Assembly: GCA_015232735.1 (NCBI GenBank)
Contig: JADFZC010000018.1
Location: 1-17,594, forward strand
Direction of reading: 5' to 3'
DNA: 17,594 nucleotides
Origin: Oligoflexales bacterium
Lineage (GTDB): Bacteria; Bdellovibrionota; Oligoflexia; Oligoflexales; Oligoflexaceae
Numbering within the stretch: position 1 is the stretch's first letter; every line of letters begins with the position of its first letter. Below the pieces are notes generated by a model. The model was given only the letters and a program-made list of their open reading frames with translations. It ran no database searches and was not told where the DNA came from. A program made the translations under genes and the position numbers. This document shows, one piece after another, positions 1 to 5,956 of the stretch.

Positions 1-918
1 AGTATCGAAATGTACTCAAAGGCATACCAGAAGCAAAAGGCAATTGTTGAGAACGCAATTGAATCCCAGGAAAAACTTGAGGCTGAAGAAAAGAAAAAGA
101 CGGGGTACGGCATTCTCAAGATCCCCACGGTATTTGGGGAGAGTTTTCCAGGTATGCTTCTAAGATTAAAGGATAAATATTCTATATATCACGAAGAACT
201 AGAGGATAACCTGAAACTTAGACGAGAAACAACTAAAAAATTTAATGATCCCGAAGATGGAAATCATGAATTTAGAAATTTTAGATCACTCAATCAAAGA
301 AGAAGCCCAAGACTGGAAGTCCTTGGAAAAATATCCGTGTGGGGACAGTTAACAGATGAAAACGCAATGTACTACGAAACGGAGCAATTGGCAAAAAACG
401 CTGCCGCTGAACAGCGAAAAATAGAATTTTTTGCGGAACCAAAGATCATATTGACTCAAGATAACAGTGCCCCAATAAGAATTGCAGGAGTATCTTCCCA
501 GACTTCCTTTTTGGCACTTTCATCACTTGAAGGGCTTGATAAAAAACTTGAAATGATAAATGCATCATTTTTTGGTTCAAATGGTAAGACAGAAATAATA
601 AAGGAACCTCTGGTTGGAGAAATTAATCCGAAATTGATTGAAAGCATTATCACAAAGAATAAATTTGAAATTCAACTCTGCTATGAGCTTGCATTGAGAC
701 GAAACAAGACGCTTAATGGGAAAATGGAGTGGAAATGGCGCCTGGATTCTCGAGGAACACTATCAGAGCTTGCTCTTGTTGATTCAACGATAGAAGATAG
801 AAGGATGGCCCACTGCATACAAAACAAGATAGCGTCGTGGAAATTTCCACGACCGAACAGAGGCAGTGTCGAAATTACTTATCCATTTTATTTTTCAAGA
901 AGCGCACCTGCCCTATAA
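1..918 (+). CDS. AgmX/PglI C-terminal (TonB-like) domain protein, 5'-truncated
   Basis: The reading frame is open to the first base, so the start lies outside the window and the Met at base 10 need not be the true start; about 305 residues are visible. The first ~35 are rich in Lys, Glu and Gln and look like a coiled or linker segment, followed by ~170 residues I do not recognise. The last ~90 (from LIESIITKNKFEIQLCYE to the ITYPFYF ending) match the layout of AgmX/PglI C-terminal domains: a helix ending in CYE, a strand with G-K-M/W-K-W, a D-S-x-G turn, a second Cys (MAHCIQ), then WKFPRPNRG and a YPFYF strand. Known members are mostly from myxobacteria and relatives, linked to gliding or envelope functions, often with an N-terminal membrane or FHA part. 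Envelope anchoring is inferred, because no membrane segment is visible. Family call fairly sure; role unknown. Confidence 0.72.
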   Translation, partial: SIEMYSKAYQKQKAIVENAIESQEKLEAEEKKKTGYGILKIPTVFGESFPGMLLRLKDKYSIYHEELEDNLKLRRETTKKFNDPEDGNHEFRNFRSLNQRRSPRLEVLGKISVWGQLTDENAMYYETEQLAKNAAAEQRKIEFFAEPKIILTQDNSAPIRIAGVSSQTSFLALSSLEGLDKKLEMINASFFGSNGKTEIIKEPLVGEINPKLIESIITKNKFEIQLCYELALRRNKTLNGKMEWKWRLDSRGTLSELALVDSTIEDRRMAHCIQNKIASWKFPRPNRGSVEITYPFYFSRSAPAL

Positions 919-969
919 GTAGCGATGGCAGGATTTTAAAATGCTTATGATATCCATGTTTAGTTAGTA

Positions 970-1167
970 ACTGGCGCGAAAGCGCCAGTGACGTATCCTG
1001 GCGAACGAAGTGAGCATAGGATCTGTCTCGAAATATCAACATGTTACAACTGAATCCTCTGCAAACGCAGCGAGTATAGGATCTCCTCGAAATTTCGACA
1101 TATTTCAACCAGATCTTATTCTTTTCTTCGCATGCCAGGATACGTTCGCGGCGTGTTTCGCACCGCG
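970..1167 (+). repeat. Structured dispersed repeat, copy A (with internal duplication)
   Basis: This fills most of the 308-base gap between the AgmX-type gene and the RNase J gene. It opens with an 8-bp hairpin capped by GAAA (970-977 with 982-989). A long stem follows: ACGTATCCTG (991-1000) pairs perfectly with CAGGATACGT (1136-1145). Inside, the unit starting near CATAGGATCT (1015-1024) recurs at TATAGGATCT (1075-1084), a 60-base tandem duplication carrying the loop motif TCGAAATATCAACA / TCGAAATTTCGACA. The element ends with a hairpin CGCGG (1147-1151) / CCGCG (1163-1167) whose inner pairs close a TTT loop. Copies B and C share the core and orientation. Function unknown: a REP/MITE-like repeat or a structured RNA are both possible. 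The rest of the gap (919-969, 1168-1226) shows nothing I can name. Confidence 0.75.
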
Positions 1168-1226
1168 GTACTATTAAATCAATCGCAAAATGTATTCATT
1201 ACTTTCTTAAATAATGAAAATTAGCT

Positions 1227-2936
1227 ATGAATCAACTTGAAATATTGGATCAGTTAAAAAATCGTTCCCCACAAGATGTTTTTATAATTATCTTCGGAGG
1301 ATGCCGTGATTTTGGAATGAATTTGACTGGTTACTATAATAAGAATCGCTTGTTCCTTGTGGATTGCGGAACCAGATTTACTCCCCCCTGGTATCCTGGA
1401 GTTGATCGGGCAATGCCAGATATCGATCCTGCAGTAGAAAAACTTGGGGGAATACATTCGTATCTAATCACTCATGCTCATGAGGATCATATTGGTGCCT
1501 TGCCGTATCTTCTAAAAAAATGGCCGGCACCAATCTATGGAACACCTTGGTCAATCGAAATCATAAAAGATAAACTGACAAAAATGGCATTCGATATCTC
1601 CTCCTACAATTTCTGCACAGTAATTCCTGGTGACAGAACTGTTACTGACAATTTCGATTGCGAATGGCTTCATGTGAATCATTCAGTGCCAATGTCCGTT
1701 TCTCTCTTAATGGTAATAGGTGGATGTTCGATACTCCACTCAGGAGACTTCAGACTAGATGAATCACCTCTTTACGAGTCATCTATTAACTTAAATCGCC
1801 TTAAAAATTTGGCACAAAATGGCCTGGATTATTATTTATGTGACAGCACAAATGCCAACTCCGAAAGTGGAGGGACTAGCGAGAAAGATGTATTCCTTGA
1901 GATTGAAAAAGTTTTTAAACAAACACAAGGAGCAATATTTTTTACAACATTTTCAAGCAATTATTGGAGAATACGATCTGCCCTTGAGTTAGGTGAAAAG
2001 TTAGGGCGAAAAATTGTGCTTGTAGGATCTGGCATTCAAAAATCCATCTCTCTTGGTCGCAAGTTAGGACTTGACAGGCAGGACGCTGATTCCTATTTGG
2101 AAGAAATTGACTCCAGACAATATTCACGAAAAAAACTACTTTTTATAGTCAGCGGATGCCAGGGTGAACACAGGTCTGCCCTTGCAAGAATTATTAACGG
2201 AGAACATCAGCATATTAGTCTTAATTCTGAGGACACATTGATATTCTCTTCCCGTGCAATTCCGGGAAATGACATCGCCATCCAAGAGCTTATCAGTAAA
2301 TCCACAAAGATCGGAGCACATGTCATAACAGATAAAACAAACGCAAGAATTCATGCCAGCGGGCATGCTTACAGACGAGAACTATCCGCAATTCTTGACA
2401 TTTTAAAGCCCAGAAACTACATCCCGATTCATGGAGCCTTCACACAGCTCCGTGCAAATAGGCAAATTGCCTCTGAATTGAATGAGTCCGGTACTAAAAG
2501 TCATTGTATGGAAAATGGTGATATTCTCCACCTGAAAGATCCAGATCCGATTAAAATCGGAACTATTCAATTTTCTGAAAGCTATATTGACTCTTGGTCG
2601 CAGATGCCGATTCCAGAGGCTACTGTTAAAGAAAGAATAAAGATTAGTACCTCTGGTTTATGCATAGCAAGTGGAATTTTCTCCTTTAAGGAGGAAAAAT
2701 GGATTCAAAAACCTGATTTTGAATACCTTGGGCTCCACTTTCCAGAGACTTTAAACCTTGATGATTTTGAAAGATATTTGACAGATATTATAGAAAGTGA
2801 TTTATCACTTGAAAATAAATCAAGAAACTTAGATCATATCCAATTGAACGAATTGCTTCGATTAAAAATTAGGCGTGAGTTGGCTACCATTTTAATTAAA
2901 AAGCCCATTGTGAAGTCAAAGTTTCATTTTTTGTAG
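1227..2936 (+). CDS. RNase J-like metallo-beta-lactamase / beta-CASP ribonuclease
   Basis: The 569-residue length is normal for RNase J (about 550-560). The zinc-binding metallo-beta-lactamase motif HAHEDH is at residues 83-88, and further ligand motifs are NHSVP (~151-155) and HSGDFRLD (~171-178). CDST (~205) and the beta-CASP SGHAYRREL and PIHGAF segments near residues 380-405 are also typical, so the active site looks intact. RNase J enzymes are cytoplasmic 5'-3' exonucleases and endonucleases that mature rRNA and degrade mRNA. The ~110-residue tail matches the position of the RNase J C-terminal domain but is poorly recognisable. No strong Shine-Dalgarno sequence precedes the ATG; only a weak GAAAA lies about 8 bases upstream. 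It leads an apparent operon, with the Nudix gene 27 bases downstream. Another beta-CASP nuclease is possible but less likely; I therefore leave the symbol (rnj) off. Confidence 0.85.
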   Translation: MNQLEILDQLKNRSPQDVFIIIFGGCRDFGMNLTGYYNKNRLFLVDCGTRFTPPWYPGVDRAMPDIDPAVEKLGGIHSYLITHAHEDHIGALPYLLKKWPAPIYGTPWSIEIIKDKLTKMAFDISSYNFCTVIPGDRTVTDNFDCEWLHVNHSVPMSVSLLMVIGGCSILHSGDFRLDESPLYESSINLNRLKNLAQNGLDYYLCDSTNANSESGGTSEKDVFLEIEKVFKQTQGAIFFTTFSSNYWRIRSALELGEKLGRKIVLVGSGIQKSISLGRKLGLDRQDADSYLEEIDSRQYSRKKLLFIVSGCQGEHRSALARIINGEHQHISLNSEDTLIFSSRAIPGNDIAIQELISKSTKIGAHVITDKTNARIHASGHAYRRELSAILDILKPRNYIPIHGAFTQLRANRQIASELNESGTKSHCMENGDILHLKDPDPIKIGTIQFSESYIDSWSQMPIPEATVKERIKISTSGLCIASGIFSFKEEKWIQKPDFEYLGLHFPETLNLDDFERYLTDIIESDLSLENKSRNLDHIQLNELLRLKIRRELATILIKKPIVKSKFHFL

Positions 2937-2963
2937 GATCGATAGGTATAAAAGGAAAATAAT

Positions 2964-3521
2964 TTGAAGTACTACCTGGAAAATAAAGAAACCATTATAA
3001 AAGCGCCTCCCTTCACTGTGGAAAAAATTCAGGTTGGCTCGTCCTCGACAGCAATAAAACATTTGCATCCTTACTATAGACTTAATTGTCCGGACTGGGT
3101 CAATATCCTCCCTGTCACTGAAAGCAAAGAAGCTATCTTAATAAAACAGCTTAGATTCGGAAACATGAAATTGGTATTGGAAACTCCCGGAGGAGTAATT
3201 GACCAAAAAGACAAATGTCCGGAAGATGCTGCATTGAGAGAACTTGAAGAAGAGACAGGATATACGACAAATGAATTGATTTCTCTTGGGTCCATTAACC
3301 CCAATCCGGCAACGCATACAAATAAAATTCACATGTTTTTGGCTTGCAATTCCTTTTTAAACGAGAATCGGACACATTTTCCAGACGGAAATGAGGATAT
3401 TGAAACAACTCTAATAAATTATTCCCTACTCGATAAAATGGTCAGGGAAGGAAAAATCGACCATGCGCTCTCTGCTTTAACCATTTTATTTGCTTTAAAA
3501 TATATGGAAGAAAATTTATGA
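2964..3521 (+). CDS. Nudix hydrolase, ADP-ribose pyrophosphatase-like
   Basis: The 185-residue product carries a Nudix box at about residues 77-100, with the catalytic core REL-EEE-TGY (92-100) matching REUxEExGU. The family hydrolyses nucleoside diphosphates linked to another moiety, and the ETPGG lead-in and the NPNPATHTNKIHMFLA segment after the box fit ADP-ribose or nucleotide-sugar hydrolases. The first part of the box is unusual: between the opening Gly and the REL core it is one residue longer than the consensus and has Asp/Lys where a Glu is usual. The start is taken as TTG at 2964, because AAGGA (2952-2956) sits 7 bases upstream and no ATG fits better. Its stop overlaps the PP2C start (ATGA, 3518-3521), so translation is probably coupled. 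The exact substrate cannot be read from the sequence. Confidence 0.83.
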   Translation: MKYYLENKETIIKAPPFTVEKIQVGSSSTAIKHLHPYYRLNCPDWVNILPVTESKEAILIKQLRFGNMKLVLETPGGVIDQKDKCPEDAALRELEEETGYTTNELISLGSINPNPATHTNKIHMFLACNSFLNENRTHFPDGNEDIETTLINYSLLDKMVREGKIDHALSALTILFALKYMEENL

Positions 3522-4297
3522 AGCAACCTGAAAAAAAAGAATTCATACTAAAAGCAAATGGTCAGACAAATGTCGGGAAAATCAGAAACACAAATCAAGA
3601 CTCCTTCCTTATCGACATTGAACAAAAACTTTTTATTGTAGCTGACGGGATGGGGGGACATGCCGGAGGGGAGATTGCAAGCAGACTGTGCGTACAAGAA
3701 ATCTCAAAATTCCTTCAGAAAAATGACCCTGTTTTTAAGCACAGTCAGAAAAAAGATGCCGTAACTTATCCGCAAATCGCAAGTGTGATGACGAATGCTG
3801 TAAATTACGCTTCTTCAAAAATATATGAAAATGCGCTTGAAGATCCCACCCTGAGAGGAATGGGCACAACTGCAACTGTTGTGAAAGTTTCGTCAGATAA
3901 AGCTTTTTGCGCCCACGTGGGAGACAGTCGTCTCTACCTCTTCCGAGCAGGATACATATATCAAATCACCCATGACCATTCTCTTGTAAGCGAACAAGTC
4001 AGAGCCGGCCTTCTATCAGAAGAGGAGGCGGCAAGTCATCATCTTAGAAATGTAATTACAAGAAGCGTGGGATATCAGGAGGAAGAGGATGTAGACACTG
4101 TCTCCGTGGACCTGGAGAAAGACGATTTCCTTTTGCTTTGCAGTGATGGGCTCCATGGAAAGGTTACTGATGTGGAAATAGCTATGTCACTGAAATTACA
4201 TGGGCTTGACGCAACAACGGAGCTGATAAATCTTGCCAATGATCGAGGGGGAGAAGATAATATCACTGTTGTTATAGCAAAAACTCAAGAAGAATAA
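3518..4297 (+). CDS. PP2C-family serine/threonine protein phosphatase
   Basis: The 259 residues are essentially one PPM/PP2C domain, typical of stand-alone bacterial Stp/PrpC phosphatases. The metal and phosphate motifs appear in order: RNTNQDS (23-29), VADGMGGHAGGE (41-52), GMGTTATVV, HVGDSRLYLF, TRSVGY, LLCSDGLHGKV and the final GGEDNITVV. All the Asp residues expected for the two-metal centre are visible, so it should be active. These enzymes remove phosphate from Ser/Thr residues, usually opposing an Hanks-type kinase; no kinase gene is in the window. There is no signal peptide or membrane segment, so it should be cytoplasmic. The ATG lies inside the Nudix stop (4-base overlap), and the shared operon suggests co-expression with the nuclease and Nudix genes. 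Confidence 0.93.
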   Translation: MKQPEKKEFILKANGQTNVGKIRNTNQDSFLIDIEQKLFIVADGMGGHAGGEIASRLCVQEISKFLQKNDPVFKHSQKKDAVTYPQIASVMTNAVNYASSKIYENALEDPTLRGMGTTATVVKVSSDKAFCAHVGDSRLYLFRAGYIYQITHDHSLVSEQVRAGLLSEEEAASHHLRNVITRSVGYQEEEDVDTVSVDLEKDDFLLLCSDGLHGKVTDVEIAMSLKLHGLDATTELINLANDRGGEDNITVVIAKTQEE

Positions 4298-4336
4298 TAA
4301 ATGTCCGATATCTAAGTCAGGATTCATAATCAATCG

Positions 4337-4475
4337 CTGGTGATTTCAAACCAGGGACGTATCCTGACAAGCGAATCTTACATAGGATCTCTCCCGAGAT
4401 TTCGACCTGAAGCAAACAGATCCTATATCCGTTTCGCTCATCAGAATGCATTGCATGTTCAAGAATTGGCGAACA
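4337..4475 (+). repeat. Structured dispersed repeat, copy B (diverged)
   Basis: This occupies most of the 213-base gap between the phosphatase and M23 genes. The 5' hairpin is weak, CTGGT / ACCAG (4337-4341, 4350-4354). The core matches copies A and C: GACGTATCCTGA at 4356-4367, AGCGAA (4370-4375) pairing with TTCGCT (4433-4438), and ATAGGATCT (4382-4390) pairing perfectly with AGATCCTAT (4418-4426) around a loop containing CGAGATTTCGACC. The closing 3' arm CAGAATGCATT (4442-4452) has drifted but still pairs at 9 of 11 positions if G.U pairs are allowed. A possible 3' hairpin TGTTC / GAACA (4456-4460, 4471-4475) is uncertain. An open frame runs through the repeat into the M23 gene, but the ribosome binding site places that start at 4511. 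Confidence 0.66.
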
Positions 4476-4510
4476 GACAAGAACGCATCCATTACAGGAG
4501 CCCTCTAATA

Positions 4511-5461
4511 ATGCGACGTATTGTAATAATGATCGTCCCGGAATACATGAATTCCACAAGGCAGTTCGCCATCCCTATTGTCCTTGTGAAGTTTATTTTT
4601 GTTGTTGCCTTATTTTTTTTGGCCTATTTGGGATATCTGATTTCCGATTATATTCACTTGAGAAAATTAAAGGAAACGTACAATACACTTGCCTTGGAAA
4701 ATGAAGGACTAAAGGGTGAAGCAAAACTTTTGGCCAGCAATTTAGAAAATGTCAAAAGATCTTTAAGAAGAGTTCAAACCTATGGAGAAAAGCTAGCTGA
4801 AATAACTCAGCTCCAAGTTAGTGATGTAAGTAAAAAAACCGGCATTGGTCCACTCTCCGTAGCAGAATACAACATCGCTCAGAAAAATTCGTCGAATAAA
4901 GATTCAAAAAACTATTTTCCTCTGGGTATCGATATTGACAAACTCGTTTTTAAAACTGTCTTTGATAACCTTGACAACGTTGGACAAGAAGCCAATGAAA
5001 ATGCACTTGAACTTCAGCGGCTGCTTTCAAAACTCAGTCAGGAAAAATCCATGCTATTATCAATACCTTCAATAGCTCCAGTAAATGGGTGGCTTGCTTC
5101 TGGATACGGATCCCGAATCTCTCCCTTCACGGGGAAAAAAATATGGCATATGGGGATAGACATCGCTTCTCCAATAGGAACTCCAGTATATTCTCCAGCA
5201 GGTGGAGTTGTCATTTTCTCTGGTGCAAAATCAGGTTTTGGCAAATTTATTATGATCGCCCATGGATACGGAATCGTCACCCGCTATGGTCACAATGCTG
5301 AAAACCTGGTCCAGGCAGGTCAAAAAGTTAAAAGGGGGGATCAAATCGGAGCTGTGGGAAGCACCGGAAGGACAACTGGCCCACATTGTCACTATGAGGT
5401 TCTGGTAAACGGAATAAATGTGAATCCCAAAAAATTTATATTAAATGATTTCCATTATTAA
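4511..5461 (+). CDS. M23 (LytM) family murein peptidase, membrane-anchored
   Basis: The start is ATG at 4511, behind AGGAG (4496-4500, 10-base spacing). The frame stays open upstream through repeat B but has no ribosome binding site there. The 316-residue product has one membrane segment (about residues 20-47), then a coiled-coil-like stretch (~50-105, KLKETYNTLALENEGLKGEAK), an unrecognised linker and a C-terminal LytM domain (~200-316). The zinc-site motifs HMGID and HCHYEV (HxH) are intact, with GYGIVTRYGH and GQKVKRGDQIG also typical, so it should be an active endopeptidase cutting peptidoglycan cross-links from the periplasmic side. The coiled coil resembles M23 proteins that act in division or as amidase activators. 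An M23 gene next to secA is a common arrangement, but the 495-base gap suggests separate transcription. The exact bond cut is unknown. Confidence 0.87.
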   Translation: MRRIVIMIVPEYMNSTRQFAIPIVLVKFIFVVALFFLAYLGYLISDYIHLRKLKETYNTLALENEGLKGEAKLLASNLENVKRSLRRVQTYGEKLAEITQLQVSDVSKKTGIGPLSVAEYNIAQKNSSNKDSKNYFPLGIDIDKLVFKTVFDNLDNVGQEANENALELQRLLSKLSQEKSMLLSIPSIAPVNGWLASGYGSRISPFTGKKIWHMGIDIASPIGTPVYSPAGGVVIFSGAKSGFGKFIMIAHGYGIVTRYGHNAENLVQAGQKVKRGDQIGAVGSTGRTTGPHCHYEVLVNGINVNPKKFILNDFHY

Positions 5462-5486
5462 CTTTCTTATCATATATCATGCATCT

Positions 5487-5503
5487 TTGATATTTAATAT
5501 CAA
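5487..5503. other. 17-base AT-rich palindrome downstream of the M23 gene
   Basis: TTGATATT, one T, then AATATCAA form a perfect palindrome 25 bases after the M23 stop. It has no GC core and no following T-tract, so it is a poor terminator; it could be a protein binding site or chance in AT-rich DNA. Confidence 0.3.
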
Positions 5504-5547
5504 CCTTAATATACCAATAATTCCAGCAACACTGCTTTGTGTCCATT

Positions 5548-5574
5548 ATTATTTCCAAAACATTGGGAAATAAT
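5548..5574 (+). terminator. Possible terminator hairpin after the M23 gene
   Basis: ATTATTTCC (5548-5556) pairs perfectly with GGAAATAAT (5566-5574) across a 9-base loop, which could tighten by pairing AA with TT. Only a mixed TTATTCTTCT tract follows, so termination would be weak. It lies 87 bases past the M23 stop, ahead of the possible secA promoter. Confidence 0.35.
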
Positions 5575-5602
5575 TATTCTTCTAATAATTAAGTCATGGT
5601 TA

Positions 5603-5625
5603 TACATAAAAAGATACGATATAAT
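5603..5625 (+). promoter_or_regulatory. Possible -10 box (TATAAT) for the secA leader
   Basis: A perfect TATAAT lies at 5620-5625 in AT-rich DNA, but no convincing -35 hexamer is found at 16-18 bases; the best match shares about half the consensus. If it is real, transcription would start near 5632 and repeat C would lie in a secA leader of about 325 bases. This rests on the -10 alone. Confidence 0.3.
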
Positions 5626-5660
5626 TCTTGCTACGTTGATAGAGTCATATGAATAATTAG

Positions 5661-5802
5661 TCCTTGGCGCGAAAGCGCCAAGGACGTATCCTGACGAGCG
5701 AAGCGAGTATAGGATCTGTCTCGAAATATCAGCAAGTTACAATAGATCCTATGCTTTTCTTTGCTTGCCAGGATACGTCGCTGCGCATTTTGCGCCAGCG
5801 AC
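5661..5802 (+). repeat. Structured dispersed repeat, copy C (best preserved)
   Basis: This is the clearest copy, within the 495-base gap before secA. TCCTTGGCGC (5661-5670) and GCGCCAAGGA (5675-5684) form a perfect 10-bp stem capped by GAAA. GACGTATCCTG (5683-5693) pairs perfectly with CAGGATACGTC (5769-5779). The stem continues with 5695-5703 against 5759-5767 (nine pairs, two of them G.U), and then ATAGGATCT (5709-5717) against AGATCCTAT (5744-5752). The 26-base apical loop contains TCTCGAAATATCAGCAAG. A 3' hairpin GTCGCTGCGCA / TGCGCCAGCGAC (5777-5802) has one bulged C and a TTT loop, and shares three bases with the long stem. The G.U pairs favour plus-strand RNA. Outside this element the gap holds the palindromes and -10 listed here; 5803-5956 shows a TTGACA with no fitting -10 and nothing else clear. 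Confidence 0.78.
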
Positions 5803-5956
5803 TAATTGCCCGATTGACACAGGGAGTGACTTCGAAAATGCCCTTGCCAAACGGCAAAAAAATTTGATGAGGACATTTTCAAATAAACAGTGATAAAAAG
5901 CAATAGATCTGTAAGGATTATGGCTTTGTAAAATAGCACAGAAAAGAGATGTTCTT

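Noticed and set aside
875..1108. Minus-strand open frame across repeat A
   Set aside because: It lies inside the structured repeat and overlaps the end of the AgmX-type gene; no start signal or recognisable protein.
4340..4510. Upstream extension of the M23 protein through repeat B
   Set aside because: The extension lies wholly or largely in the repeat, lacks a ribosome binding site, and the real site (AGGAG at 4496-4500) fits ATG 4511.
5814..5842. TTGACA as a secA promoter -35
   Set aside because: The hexamer is perfect but no -10-like sequence falls at 15-18 bases (AAAATG, AATGCC).
5842..5865. TTGCC AAAC GGCAA hairpin near the secA leader as terminator
   Set aside because: It is followed by an A-tract, not a T-tract, on the plus strand, and on the minus strand the T-tract precedes the stem.
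5664..5867. Open frame across repeat C encoding a basic peptide (RILTSEASIGS...)
   Set aside because: The same frame is open in copies A and B, giving similar peptides, but differences between copies show no third-codon-position bias and fit stem pairing better. There is no ribosome binding site.
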